From assembly GCF_001411495.1 (NCBI RefSeq), contig NZ_CP012981.1:1984001-2048000 (forward strand): DNA of 64,000 nucleotides, written 5' to 3'. The translations under genes were made by a program, and so were the position numbers. Positions 46,534 to 55,139 of the stretch are shown in pieces. Every line of letters starts with the position of its first letter. Positions within the stretch are counted from its first letter, which is position 1. The stretch comes from Burkholderia cepacia ATCC 25416. GTDB lineage: Bacteria; Pseudomonadota; Gammaproteobacteria; Burkholderiales; Burkholderiaceae. The notes below the pieces were generated by a model. The model was not told the origin of the DNA and did not search any database. It was given only the letters and a program-made list of their open reading frames with translations.

Positions 46534-47172
46534 ATGAACACTTCTTCTGGCAAACCTGCTGCGGCGCCACTTGATCCGCATGCAGTCGACCTGTTCGAGT
46601 TCGCCCGCAGCGGGCGGCAGGCAGCAGGCGCGGTGCACCTCTCGCAACTGCCGCGCATGTTAAACGAAGTGCCCGCGGACGCGCCAGATCGCGACACGGT
46701 CTTCACATGGCAGGCAGAAGGGTTCACCCAGAAGGAGTTGCAGGACGACGGCGCCGACGGGCAGCAGCCGTATCTGCGCCTCGCGGTGCACGGTCATGCG
46801 TGGCTCACGTGCCAGCGCTGCATGACCCCGTACGACCAGACGTTCGACGTCGACATGACGTACCGGGTCGTCGCGACCGAAGAAGAAGCTGAAGAATTTC
46901 CGCTCGACGACGATGAAGCCGATGTGATCGTGGGCTCACGCCAGTTCGATCTCGTCGACTTGATCGAAGAGGAATTGCTGCTTTCGTTGCCGCTCGTGCC
47001 CAAGCACGAGGTTTGCCCGGCAGTTCACGAAAGCCTCGTGTCGGGTGCGAGCGGTCCCGCGGAAGAGACGGACGAGGAGTCCGACGAAGCCGGGGACGAA
47101 GGCAAACGGCCGAATCCGTTCGCGGCGCTGGAGGCGCTGAAGAAGGGCGGTGACGGCACCAAGAAACACTAA
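46534..47172 (+). CDS. yceD: YceD family protein (DUF177)
   Basis: A 212-residue DUF177 protein. The family is nearly always upstream of rpmF and is thought to act in 23S rRNA or L32-related metabolism. Key features are LTCQRCMTPYDQTFDVDM with a Cys pair, the acidic region around 118-130, and a second cysteine motif at HEVCPAVHE. The C-terminus is an acidic tail (about 160-195) and a short basic end. rpmF starts 98 bases downstream. Confidence 0.92.
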   Translation: MNTSSGKPAAAPLDPHAVDLFEFARSGRQAAGAVHLSQLPRMLNEVPADAPDRDTVFTWQAEGFTQKELQDDGADGQQPYLRLAVHGHAWLTCQRCMTPYDQTFDVDMTYRVVATEEEAEEFPLDDDEADVIVGSRQFDLVDLIEEELLLSLPLVPKHEVCPAVHESLVSGASGPAEETDEESDEAGDEGKRPNPFAALEALKKGGDGTKKH

Positions 47173-47270
47173 GCAGTTGTGGCGCGGGAAGGCGTAAAGG
47201 CTTTGGGCCAGGGTAGTTAAGCGCCGGATCGGGCTGTGTTAGAATCCGGAAAATTATTTAGGAGTTAGTC

Positions 47271-47450
47271 ATGGCAGTCCAGCAAAACAAGAAGTCGCCG
47301 TCGAAGCGCGGCATGCATCGTTCGCACGATTTCCTGACGGCAGCGCCGCTGGCAGTCGAGCCGAGCACGGGTGAAGTGCACCTGCGTCACCACGTCAGCC
47401 CGAACGGCTACTACCGCGGCAAGAAAGTCGTCAAGACGAAGAACGACTAA
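47271..47450 (+). CDS. rpmF: 50S ribosomal protein L32
   Basis: A 59-residue basic ribosomal protein: [20 protein letters not shown], ending [11 protein letters not shown]. The N-terminal [15 protein letters not shown] is diagnostic. TTTAGGAGTTAG gives a good ribosome binding site. A TAGAAT at 47240-47245 may be its own -10 box, although its -35 is weak. The usual cysteine zinc site of other L32 types is absent, as in proteobacterial C-minus forms. A terminator lies 76 bases downstream, before plsX. Confidence 0.97.
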
Positions 47451-47457
47451 GCGTCAA

Positions 47458-47494
47458 GTCACGCGTTGCGCGCTACGTTTGCCGTTCGCGTGAC
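47458..47494. promoter_or_regulatory. Inverted repeat downstream of rpmF
   Basis: GTCACGCG (47458-47465) and CGCGTGAC (47487-47494) are perfect eight-base reverse complements separated by 21 bases. They lie between rpmF and its terminator, upstream of plsX. An operator for fatty acid gene control is conceivable; an RNA fold is another option. Confidence 0.3.
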
Positions 47495-47526
47495 AACTGG
47501 TTCGCTTGACACTTTCCTGGCTCAAC

Positions 47527-47556
47527 AAAAAGGCGGCATTCAACTGCCGCTTTTTT
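47527..47556 (+). terminator. Terminator between rpmF and plsX
   Basis: GCGGCA and TGCCGC arms with a six-base loop precede a T6 run. It separates the ribosomal transcript from plsX, 24 bases downstream, so plsX probably relies on partial read-through or a promoter overlapping this region. Confidence 0.82.
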
Positions 47557-47579
47557 GTGCCTGAAATTCGTCGCATTCC

Positions 47580-48686
47580 ATGACCGTAAAGCTCACAATC
47601 GATTGCATGGGAGGCGACCACGGCCCGTCCGTGACCGTTCCCGCGGCAGTCAAGTTCGTCCGCGCGCATCCCGATGCGCACCTGATGCTCGTCGGCATCG
47701 AAAGCGCGATCCGCGCTCAGCTGAAAAAGCTGAAAGTCCTCGACGATCCCGCGCTGACCATCGTTCCCGCCACCGAAGTCGTGGCGATGGACGACCCTGT
47801 CGAAGTGGCGCTGCGCAAGAAGAAGGATTCTTCGATGCGCGTCGCACTCAACCACGTCAAGGAAGGCGCGGCGCAGGCCTGCATCTCCGCCGGCAATACC
47901 GGCGCGCTGATGGCCGTTTCCCGTTACGTACTCAAGACGCTGCCCGGCATCGAGCGGCCCGCGATCGCGTTCGCGCTGCCGAACCCGACCGGCTACACGA
48001 TGATGCTGGACCTCGGCGCGAACGTCGACTGCGAACCGCAGCACCTGCTGCAGTTCGCGGAAATGGGGCACGCGCTCGTGGCTGCGCTGGAAGGCAAGGA
48101 GCGTCCGACGATCGGCCTCTTGAACATCGGCGAAGAGATGATCAAGGGCAACGAGACGATCAAGCGCGCAGGCGAACTGCTGCGCGCCAGCACGCTCAAC
48201 TTCCGTGGCAACGTCGAAGGCAACGACATCTACAAGGGCACGGTCGACGTGATCGTGTGCGACGGCTTCGTCGGCAACGTCGCGCTGAAGACGTCCGAGG
48301 GGCTCGCGCAGATGCTGTCGGACATCATCCGCGAAGAGTTCGGCCGTTCGCTGATGTCGAAGCTGATGGCGCTGCTCGCGCTGCCTGTCCTGATGCGTTT
48401 CAAGAAGCGTGTCGATCACCGCCAGTACAACGGCGCGGCGCTGCTGGGGCTGAAGAGCCTCGTGATCAAGAGCCATGGTTCGGCCGATGCCTACGCGTTT
48501 GAGTGGGCAATCAAACGCGGGTATGATGCCGTCAAAAACGGCGTGCTGGAGCGCCTCACGCGTGCGATGGCGGATAATTCGGTGTCGCTCGGCGACGGCG
48601 AACACAACGCGGGCGGCGCGGGCCATGCAAGCCCCGCCGCAGGCCATCACGCCGAACCTTCCGCTGCGCAATCCTCTAAAGCATAA
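47580..48686 (+). CDS. plsX: Phosphate acyltransferase PlsX
   Basis: Makes acyl-phosphate from acyl-ACP and phosphate for phospholipid synthesis with PlsY. The 368-residue protein opens [20 protein letters not shown], the family signature, and contains [20 protein letters not shown] and [18 protein letters not shown]. The last 35 residues are an Ala/Gly/His-rich extension. fabH starts directly after its stop codon, so the pair is coupled. Confidence 0.95.
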   Translation: MTVKLTIDCMGGDHGPSVTVPAAVKFVRAHPDAHLMLVGIESAIRAQLKKLKVLDDPALTIVPATEVVAMDDPVEVALRKKKDSSMRVALNHVKEGAAQACISAGNTGALMAVSRYVLKTLPGIERPAIAFALPNPTGYTMMLDLGANVDCEPQHLLQFAEMGHALVAALEGKERPTIGLLNIGEEMIKGNETIKRAGELLRASTLNFRGNVEGNDIYKGTVDVIVCDGFVGNVALKTSEGLAQMLSDIIREEFGRSLMSKLMALLALPVLMRFKKRVDHRQYNGAALLGLKSLVIKSHGSADAYAFEWAIKRGYDAVKNGVLERLTRAMADNSVSLGDGEHNAGGAGHASPAAGHHAEPSAAQSSKA

Positions 48687-49676
48687 ATGGCCCAATCGAC
48701 TCTCTATTCCCGCGTGCTCGGCACGGGCAGCTACCTGCCGCCTGACCGCGTCACGAACCAGCAGTTGACCGATCGTCTTGCGAAGGAAGGCATCGAGACG
48801 AGCGATGAATGGATCGTTGCGCGCACGGGCATCCATGCGCGCCATTTCGCCGCACCGGACGTCACGACCAGCGACCTCGCGCTCGAGGCGTCGCGTCGCG
48901 CGATCGAGGCCGCCGGCATCGATCCGCAGTCGATCGACCTGATCATCGTCGCGACTTCGACCCCCGATTTCGTGTTCCCGAGCACCGCGTGCCTGCTGCA
49001 GAACAAGCTCGGCATCAAGAACGGCGGCGCGGCCTTCGACGTGCAGGCCGTGTGTTCGGGCTTCGCGTACGCGATGGCGACGGCCGACAGCTTCATCCGC
49101 AGCGGCCAGCACCGCACCGCGCTCGTGGTGGGCGCGGAGACGTTCTCGCGCATTCTCGACTTCAAGGACCGCACGACCTGCGTGCTGTTCGGCGACGGCG
49201 CGGGCGCGGTGATCCTGTCCGCGTCGGAAGAGCCGGGCGTGCTCGGCAGCGCGCTGCACGCGGACGGCAGCTACTCGCATATCCTCTGCACGCCGGGCAA
49301 CGTCAACCGCGGCGTGATCGAAGGCAGCGCGTTCCTATACATGGACGGGCAGGCCGTGTTCAAGCTCGCGGTCAACGTGCTCGAGAAGGTCGCGATCGAG
49401 GCGCTCGCGAAGGCGAATCTCGCGCCCGAGCAGATCGACTGGCTGATTCCGCACCAGGCCAACATCCGCATCATGACCAGCACCTGCCGCAAGCTCGGCC
49501 TGCCGCAGGAGCGCATGGTCGTGACGGTCGACCAGCACGGCAACACGTCGGCCGCGTCGATCCCGCTGGCGCTCGATACCGCGGTACGCGACGGTCGCAT
49601 CCAGCGTGGCCAGCACGTGCTGATCGAAGGCGTCGGCGGCGGCTTCACCTGGGGCGCGTCGGTCTTCCGCTACTGA
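48687..49676 (+). CDS. fabH: 3-oxoacyl-ACP synthase III (FabH)
   Basis: Starts fatty acid synthesis by condensing acetyl-CoA with malonyl-ACP. The 329-residue protein has the catalytic Cys123 in [15 protein letters not shown], the His in [12 protein letters not shown] and the Asn in [15 protein letters not shown]. The length is normal. It immediately follows plsX. Confidence 0.96.
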   Translation: MAQSTLYSRVLGTGSYLPPDRVTNQQLTDRLAKEGIETSDEWIVARTGIHARHFAAPDVTTSDLALEASRRAIEAAGIDPQSIDLIIVATSTPDFVFPSTACLLQNKLGIKNGGAAFDVQAVCSGFAYAMATADSFIRSGQHRTALVVGAETFSRILDFKDRTTCVLFGDGAGAVILSASEEPGVLGSALHADGSYSHILCTPGNVNRGVIEGSAFLYMDGQAVFKLAVNVLEKVAIEALAKANLAPEQIDWLIPHQANIRIMTSTCRKLGLPQERMVVTVDQHGNTSAASIPLALDTAVRDGRIQRGQHVLIEGVGGGFTWGASVFRY

Positions 49677-49759
49677 TCCGCGGCGCGCGACTGCTGCGCG
49701 CGGATCCCACCGGCGCGCCATTCGTGCGCGCCGTCCGAATCGATTCAATTGGGGACGAT

Positions 49760-50692
49760 ATGAAATTTGCATTCGTATTTCCGGGGCAGGGCTCGCAGGC
49801 GGTCGGCATGCTCAACGCATTCGCTGATCTGGCCGTCGTGCGCGAGACGCTCCAGGAGGCGTCCGATGCACTCAATCAGGATCTCGGCAAGCTGATCGCC
49901 GAAGGCCCGGCCGAAGAGCTGAACCTCACCACCAACACGCAGCCCGTGATGCTGACCGCGGCCTATGCGTGCTATCGCGCGTGGCAGCAGGCGGGCGGCC
50001 CGGCGCCGTCGATCGTCGCCGGCCACAGCCTCGGCGAATACACGGCGCTCGTCGCCGCCGGCGCGCTCGCGTTCAAGGATGCCGTGCCGCTCGTGCGCTT
50101 TCGCGCGCAGGCGATGCAGACGGCCGTGCCGGTCGGCCAGGGCGGCATGGCCGCGATCCTGGGGCTCGATGACGACACGGTGCGTGCGGTATGCGCGGAA
50201 GCCGCGGAAGCGGGCGTCGTCGAAGCAGTGAACTTCAATGCACCCGCACAGGTCGTTATCGCAGGCAACAAGGCCGCGGTCGAAAAGGCCTGCGAGATCG
50301 CGAAGGCGAAGGGCGCGAAGCGCGCGCTGCCGCTGCCGGTGTCGGCGCCGTTCCATTCGTCGCTGCTCAAGCCGGCGTCGGATCAGTTGCGCGACTACCT
50401 CGCGAACGTCGACGTGAAGGCGCCGCAGATTCCGGTCGTCAACAACATCGACGTCGCCGTGGTCAGCGATCCGGCCGCGATCAAGGACGCGCTGGTGCGC
50501 CAGGCCGCGGGCCCGGTGCGCTGGGTCGAGTGCGTGCAGCACATCGCAGGCACGGGCGTCACGCACGTGATCGAATGCGGTCCGGGCAAGGTGCTCGCCG
50601 GCCTGACGAAGCGCATCGACGGCAACCTGACGGGTGCGTCGGTGTTCGATCCGGCGTCGCTCGACGAAGTGCTCAAGCTGGTGACCGCCTGA
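49760..50692 (+). CDS. fabD: Malonyl CoA-ACP transacylase (FabD)
   Basis: Transfers malonyl from CoA to ACP. The 310-residue protein has the N-terminal FVFPGQGSQAVGML, the catalytic Ser90 in VAGHSLGEYTALVAAGAL, and the His region PVSAPFHSSLL. The start is ATG 49760 with GGGGACGAT upstream. It lies 83 bases after fabH and 36 before fabG. Confidence 0.96.
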   Translation: MKFAFVFPGQGSQAVGMLNAFADLAVVRETLQEASDALNQDLGKLIAEGPAEELNLTTNTQPVMLTAAYACYRAWQQAGGPAPSIVAGHSLGEYTALVAAGALAFKDAVPLVRFRAQAMQTAVPVGQGGMAAILGLDDDTVRAVCAEAAEAGVVEAVNFNAPAQVVIAGNKAAVEKACEIAKAKGAKRALPLPVSAPFHSSLLKPASDQLRDYLANVDVKAPQIPVVNNIDVAVVSDPAAIKDALVRQAAGPVRWVECVQHIAGTGVTHVIECGPGKVLAGLTKRIDGNLTGASVFDPASLDEVLKLVTA

Positions 50693-50728
50693 CGCGGCGC
50701 CTTTTCTCAAGAGACGGATATTCGATTC

Positions 50729-51478
50729 ATGGACAAGACTCTCGATAAACAGGTTGCGATCGTTACCGGCGCATCGCGCGGCATCGGCCGTTCGATCGCG
50801 CTCGAACTCGCGCGCCTGGGCGCGACGGTGATCGGCACGGCGACGAGTGAGTCGGGCGCCGCGGCGATCACCGCGGCGTTCGCGGAAGCGGGCGTCACGG
50901 GTCGCGGTGCGGTGCTGAACGTCAACGACGCGGCAGCCGCCGAGGCGCTGATCGACGCGACCGTGAAGGAATTCGGTGCGCTGAACGTGCTCGTCAACAA
51001 CGCGGGCATCACGCAGGACCAGCTCGCGATGCGGATGAAGGACGAGGACTGGGACGCGGTGATCGACACCAACCTGAAGTCGGTGTTCCGCCTGTCGCGC
51101 GCGGTGCTGCGCCCGATGATGAAGGCGCGTGGCGGGCGCATCATCAACATCACGTCGGTGGTCGGCTCGGCCGGTAACCCGGGTCAGGTCAACTACGCGG
51201 CCGCGAAGGCCGGCGTCGCGGGCATGACCCGTGCGCTCGCACGTGAAATCGGCAGCCGCGGCATCACCGTGAACTGTGTGGCGCCGGGCTTCATCGACAC
51301 CGACATGACGAAGACGCTGCCGGAAGAACAGCAGGCCGCGCTCAAGACCCAGATTCCGCTCGGCCGCCTCGGCAGCCCGGAAGACATTGCCCATGCCGTC
51401 GCGTTCCTCGCATCGCCGCAGGCCGGTTACATCACCGGTACGACGCTGCACGTGAACGGCGGCATGTACATGTCGTAA
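50729..51478 (+). CDS. fabG: 3-oxoacyl-ACP reductase (FabG)
   Basis: NADPH-dependent short-chain dehydrogenase of the elongation cycle. The 249-residue protein has TGASRGIGRSIALELA (cofactor), NNAGITQDQL, and the Ser-Tyr-Lys catalytic set in ITSVVGSAGNPGQVNYAAAK. The C-terminus GTTLHVNGGMYM is typical. fabG and acpP are separated by 144 bases holding a possible acpP promoter (TAAAAT at 51578-51583). Confidence 0.96.
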   Translation: MDKTLDKQVAIVTGASRGIGRSIALELARLGATVIGTATSESGAAAITAAFAEAGVTGRGAVLNVNDAAAAEALIDATVKEFGALNVLVNNAGITQDQLAMRMKDEDWDAVIDTNLKSVFRLSRAVLRPMMKARGGRIINITSVVGSAGNPGQVNYAAAKAGVAGMTRALAREIGSRGITVNCVAPGFIDTDMTKTLPEEQQAALKTQIPLGRLGSPEDIAHAVAFLASPQAGYITGTTLHVNGGMYMS

Positions 51479-51622
51479 CGATTTTCGTTTACCATCCGCG
51501 CCGTATCCCGTTTTTCAGGCGGATCGGCGCTTGATCGACCATCAAGCCAACGCGCGTTTTGGCGTCAGCAAACCTGATAAAATGCGCGCACTTGTAAATC
51601 TGAACTTTCCCTCGGAGGGGTA

Positions 51623-51862
51623 ATGGACAACATCGAACAACGTGTCAAGAAGATCGTCGCTGAACAACTGGGCGTCGCGGAAGCCGAGATCAAGAACGAA
51701 GCTTCGTTCGTGAACGACCTGGGCGCCGACTCGCTCGACACCGTCGAACTGGTGATGGCTCTCGAAGACGAGTTCGGCATGGAAATCCCGGACGAAGAAG
51801 CAGAGAAGATCACGACCGTTCAGCAAGCGATCGACTACGCTCGCGCAAACGTCAAGGCGTAA
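51623..51862 (+). CDS. acpP: Acyl carrier protein
   Basis: A 79-residue acidic carrier that presents acyl chains to Fab enzymes. The phosphopantetheine serine is Ser37 in [24 protein letters not shown] just upstream is a very strong ribosome binding site, in keeping with abundant product. The 167-base gap to fabF contains a terminator-like hairpin, which may let acpP be made in excess over fabF. Confidence 0.97.
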
Positions 51863-51950
51863 CAGGCGCCTTTCGCGCTTGTCCGCCACGTCGCCGCGAT
51901 CTTCGCGATTGACGCGCCATCCTGCCGGCCTCGCGCCGGACGGACTAACA

Positions 51951-52001
51951 GCCACAGGGCTCGCAGGGCTGGTTCCTGTGGCCACTGTGGCTTTTGTTTT
52001 T
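51951..52001 (+). terminator. Putative attenuator between acpP and fabF
   Basis: GCCACAG (51951-51957) can pair with CTGTGGC (51985-51991), which is followed by TTTTGTTTTTG. An alternative pairing, GCCACAGG with CCTGTGGC (51975-51982), excludes it. Two competing folds before a T run are typical of a partial terminator. It ends 29 bases before the fabF start codon. Confidence 0.5.
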
Positions 52002-52029
52002 GTCATCCAATAATGGAAAAGAGGTTACC

Positions 52030-53262
52030 GTGAGCCGCCGTCGTGTTGTTGTTACAGGCCTGGGGCTGATTTCGCCTGTTGGCAATAATGTTGCCGACGG
52101 CTGGGCCAATCTCGTCGCCGGCAAGTCCGGCATTGCCACCGTCACGAAGTTCGACCCGTCGAACCTCGCCGTCCATTTCGCGGGCGAAGTGAAGGGGTTC
52201 AGCGCCGAGGAGTACATCCCGGCGAAGGAAGCCCGGAACATGGATACGTTCATCCATTACGGCATCGCCGCCGGCGTCCAGGCCATCAAGGACAGCGGGC
52301 TGGAAGTGAACGAAACCAATGCGGAACGCATCGGCGTGCTGGTCGGTTCCGGCATCGGCGGCCTGCCGATGATCGAAGATACGCACCAGACCTACGTCGA
52401 TCGCGGCGCGCGCCGGATTTCGCCGTTCTTCGTGCCGGGCTCGATCATCAACATGATCTCGGGTCACCTGAGCATCATGTTCGGCCTGAAGGGCCCGAAC
52501 CTCGCGGCCGTCACGGCCTGCACGACCGGCCTGCACAGCATCGGCCTCGCGGCGCGCCTGATCCAGGCCGGCGACGCCGACGTGATGGTCGCGGGCGGCG
52601 CCGAATCGACGGTGTCGCCGCTCGGCATCGGCGGTTTCGCGGCAGCGCGCGCGCTGTCGACCCGCAACGACGATCCGGCCACCGCGTCCCGACCGTGGGA
52701 CAAGGACCGCGACGGCTTCGTGCTGGGCGAAGGTGCGGGCGTGATGGTGCTCGAGGAATACGAAGCGGCGAAGGCGCGCGGTGCGAAGATCTACGCGGAA
52801 GTCTCGGGCTTCGGCATGACGGGCGATGCGTACCACATGACCGCGCCGAACATGGACGGCCCGCGCCGCTGCATGGTCGCGGCACTGCGCGACGCCGGCG
52901 TGAACGCGGACGAGGTCCAGTACCTGAACGCGCATGGCACGTCGACGCCGCTGGGCGACAAGAACGAGTCCGACGCGGTGAAGGCGGCTTTCGGCGAGCA
53001 TGCGTACAAGATCGTCGTGAACTCGACGAAGTCGATGACGGGCCACCTGCTGGGCGGCGCGGGCGGCCTCGAGTCGGTGTTCACGGTGCTCGCGCTGCAC
53101 AACAACGTGTCGCCGCCGACCATCAACATCTTCAACCAGGACCCCGAGTGCGATCTCGATTACTGCGCGAACACCGCACGTGACATGAAGATCGACGTGG
53201 CCGTGAAGAACAACTTCGGCTTCGGCGGTACCAACGGCACGCTGGTGTTCAAGCGCGTCTGA
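52030..53262 (+). CDS. fabF: 3-oxoacyl-ACP synthase II (FabF)
   Basis: Elongating condensing enzyme. The 410-residue protein starts at the GTG at 52030 ([19 protein letters not shown]) behind AAGAGG; the longer upstream frame from a TTG is outside the family N-terminus. Catalytic residues are Cys164 in [14 protein letters not shown], His in [11 protein letters not shown] and His in [15 protein letters not shown]. Last clear gene of the fab cluster; the YgfX-like gene follows after 12 bases. Confidence 0.96.
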   Translation: MSRRRVVVTGLGLISPVGNNVADGWANLVAGKSGIATVTKFDPSNLAVHFAGEVKGFSAEEYIPAKEARNMDTFIHYGIAAGVQAIKDSGLEVNETNAERIGVLVGSGIGGLPMIEDTHQTYVDRGARRISPFFVPGSIINMISGHLSIMFGLKGPNLAAVTACTTGLHSIGLAARLIQAGDADVMVAGGAESTVSPLGIGGFAAARALSTRNDDPATASRPWDKDRDGFVLGEGAGVMVLEEYEAAKARGAKIYAEVSGFGMTGDAYHMTAPNMDGPRRCMVAALRDAGVNADEVQYLNAHGTSTPLGDKNESDAVKAAFGEHAYKIVVNSTKSMTGHLLGGAGGLESVFTVLALHNNVSPPTINIFNQDPECDLDYCANTARDMKIDVAVKNNFGFGGTNGTLVFKRV

Positions 53263-53274
53263 CGCCGCAGTCAC

Positions 53275-53739
53275 TTGACGAGTCCATTCGATGCGCCGGC
53301 CGGGCGTCCGCAGCGCTTTGCGTTGCGGGCCTCGGCCGTGTCATATGTCGTGCTGGCCGCGTTCGTCGCGTCGGCTGCCGCGTCGGCCTACCTGTTCTGG
53401 GCGCCGCGCGCGGGCGCTGCTGCGGGCGCATGCGTGTCGGCCGTGACGGCCGCGCTGCTGGCCGTATGCGCCGCACGGGCCTGTGCCCGCCGGCTGCCGG
53501 CCGAGCTGCGGATCGACGCGTTCGGGGAAATTGCGGCGTTTGGCCGCACCGGGCGCCTGCTGGCCCGTGGCCGCGTGACGGGGCATGCGCACTGGAGCAG
53601 CCTGCTGCTGGTGCTGTCGGTCGGGCAGGGTGCCCGGCGGGCCCGGCCGCTGCTGATTCCGGCCGATGCGCTCGACGCCGCATCGTTCAGCGCGCTTTCC
53701 GTGCTGGCGAAGACGGCGGGCGCGGCGGGTCGGGCATGA
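53275..53739 (+). CDS. YgfX-like two-helix membrane protein
   Basis: A 154-residue protein with two hydrophobic segments at about 20-40 and 45-65, then a soluble domain (LRIDAFGEIAAFGRTGRLLA, then LLIPADALDAASFSALSVL) resembling the YgfX/CptA group. That family was described as a membrane toxin component in E. coli, but the role in other bacteria is unsettled. The start is a TTG at 53275; no ATG is near. It lies between fabF and rpoE in this bacterial group. No paired antitoxin gene (CptB type) is adjacent. Confidence 0.65.
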   Translation: MTSPFDAPAGRPQRFALRASAVSYVVLAAFVASAAASAYLFWAPRAGAAAGACVSAVTAALLAVCAARACARRLPAELRIDAFGEIAAFGRTGRLLARGRVTGHAHWSSLLLVLSVGQGARRARPLLIPADALDAASFSALSVLAKTAGAAGRA

Positions 53740-53748
53740 CGGCGGCGC

Positions 53749-53765
53749 GGTTACGTACCGTAACC
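53749..53765. promoter_or_regulatory. Palindrome upstream of rpoE
   Basis: GGTTACGTACCGTAACC is a perfect 17-base inverted repeat with seven-base arms. A possible -10 box TACAAT lies 21 bases downstream (53786-53791). The palindrome overlaps where the -35 would be, so it may be an operator. A GGAAC at 53779-53783 resembles part of a sigma-E -35 box, but the rest does not match. Confidence 0.4.
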
Positions 53766-53830
53766 AGCGTCCGGCGCGGGAACGTTACAATGACGCTCCG
53801 CGTTGCATCCCTAGTTAACGGATTTGTCAG

Positions 53831-54430
53831 GTGAGTGAAAAAGAAATCGATCAGGCTCTGGTCGAACGCGTACAGAAGGGCGACAAGGCGGCGTTCGAAC
53901 TCCTGGTCTCCAAATACCACCGCAAGATCATTCGGCTGATCTCGCGCCTCGTGCGGGATCCCGCCGAGGTCGAGGATGTGGCCCAGGACGCGTTCATCAA
54001 GGCGTATCGTGCGCTGCCGCAATTCCGCGGCGAATCGGCGTTCTATACGTGGTTGTACCGAATTGCCGTCAACACGGCGAAGAACTACCTTGCGACGCAA
54101 GGCCGCCGGGCGCCGACCTCGACCGAGGCCGATGCGGAGGAAGCGGAAACTTTCTCCGACGCAGACCAACTAAGGGATATCAACACGCCTGAGTCGATGT
54201 TGATGAGCAAGCAGATTGCCGAGACGGTCAACGCTGCCATGGCTCTGCTGCCCGAGGAACTGCGCCAGGCAATTACGCTGCGCGAGATCGAGGGCCTGAG
54301 CTACGAAGAGATCGCGGAAATGATGGGCTGTCCGATCGGGACGGTCCGGTCGCGGATCTTCCGTGCACGCGAGGCAATCGCTGCCAAATTGCGTCCGCTG
54401 CTCGATACGCCCGAAGGCAAGCGCTGGTAA
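53831..54430 (+). CDS. rpoE: RNA polymerase sigma-E factor (RpoE/AlgU)
   Basis: ECF sigma factor for envelope stress. The 199-residue protein has region 2 (EVEDVAQDAFIKAYRALPQF, then TWLYRIAVNTAKNYL) and region 4 (LREIEGLSYEEIAEMMGC, then GTVRSRIFRAREAI). It starts at GTG 53831 in the typical MSEKEIDQALVERVQ form. Held inactive by RseA, encoded next, until DegS-type and RseP-type proteases cut RseA. Confidence 0.96.
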   Translation: MSEKEIDQALVERVQKGDKAAFELLVSKYHRKIIRLISRLVRDPAEVEDVAQDAFIKAYRALPQFRGESAFYTWLYRIAVNTAKNYLATQGRRAPTSTEADAEEAETFSDADQLRDINTPESMLMSKQIAETVNAAMALLPEELRQAITLREIEGLSYEEIAEMMGCPIGTVRSRIFRAREAIAAKLRPLLDTPEGKRW

Positions 54431-54516
54431 GCGCGACAGGCGGAGCGACGCGGGTCGGGGTCTAGTTACGGTTAGAGTCGTGAAGTCACGACGGGGTGTG
54501 CAAGATGGGGAGCATC

Positions 54517-55134
54517 ATGGGGTCGGTCAATACGCAGTCGCAAGCGTGCTCGCGCGGCGAGCGCCTTTCCGCGCTGGTCGACGGCGAAATGTTCGATGGC
54601 CCGGACAACGGGCAGTTTCTGGCTGAGCTCAACCGCGCGGATCGCGCTGCGTGGGCCCATTACCACCTGATCGGCGATGCGCTGCGCTCGGACGAACTGG
54701 CGCTGTCGCCCGCGCTGAGCGTCGCGTTCACCGCGCGCATGTCGGCTGCGCTCGAAAGCGAGCCGCACCTGCTCGCGCCGGCGGCCGCGCCCGTCGCGCG
54801 CAAGCTGCTGTCGCTGCGCCGGCGCGTCGTGCCCGCGTTCGCGGTTGCCGCCGCGGCGGCCACGCTGACGTGGATCGTCGTCCCGCAAATGCAGACGGCC
54901 GGTGCCCCGGGCGCCGTCCAGGTCGCGTCGGCCGGTGCGCCGCAAGGCGGCAACCTGCAGCGCGTGACGGTTGCGCAGGCATCGGCCCAGCCGGGGCTGC
55001 AGGACGTCAACATCATCCGCGACGCCAGCCTCGACCAATACCTTGAAGCGCACCAGCAATTCGCGCAGCAGCCCGTCGTCACGGGTTCGATGCCGCTGAT
55101 CCGTGCTGCCGTGACCACCACGCCAGGCCAATAA
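54517..55134 (+). CDS. rseA: Anti-sigma-E factor RseA
   Basis: Inner-membrane anti-sigma factor. From ATG 54517 the protein has 205 residues: cytoplasmic RpoE-binding domain at about 15-85 (ERLSALVDGEMFDGPDNGQ), a transmembrane helix near 104-122 (VVPAFAVAAAAATLTWIVV), and a periplasmic part. ATG 54517 is preferred over ATG 54505 and GTG 54496 because GGGGAG lies five bases upstream of it. It lies 86 bases after rpoE and 5 before mucB. Confidence 0.92.
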   Translation: MGSVNTQSQACSRGERLSALVDGEMFDGPDNGQFLAELNRADRAAWAHYHLIGDALRSDELALSPALSVAFTARMSAALESEPHLLAPAAAPVARKLLSLRRRVVPAFAVAAAAATLTWIVVPQMQTAGAPGAVQVASAGAPQGGNLQRVTVAQASAQPGLQDVNIIRDASLDQYLEAHQQFAQQPVVTGSMPLIRAAVTTTPGQ

Positions 55135-55139
55135 ACCCG

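Noticed and set aside
53275..53739. Complete toxin-antitoxin pair
   Set aside because: Only a YgfX-like candidate is present; fabF and rpoE flank it and no antitoxin gene fits.
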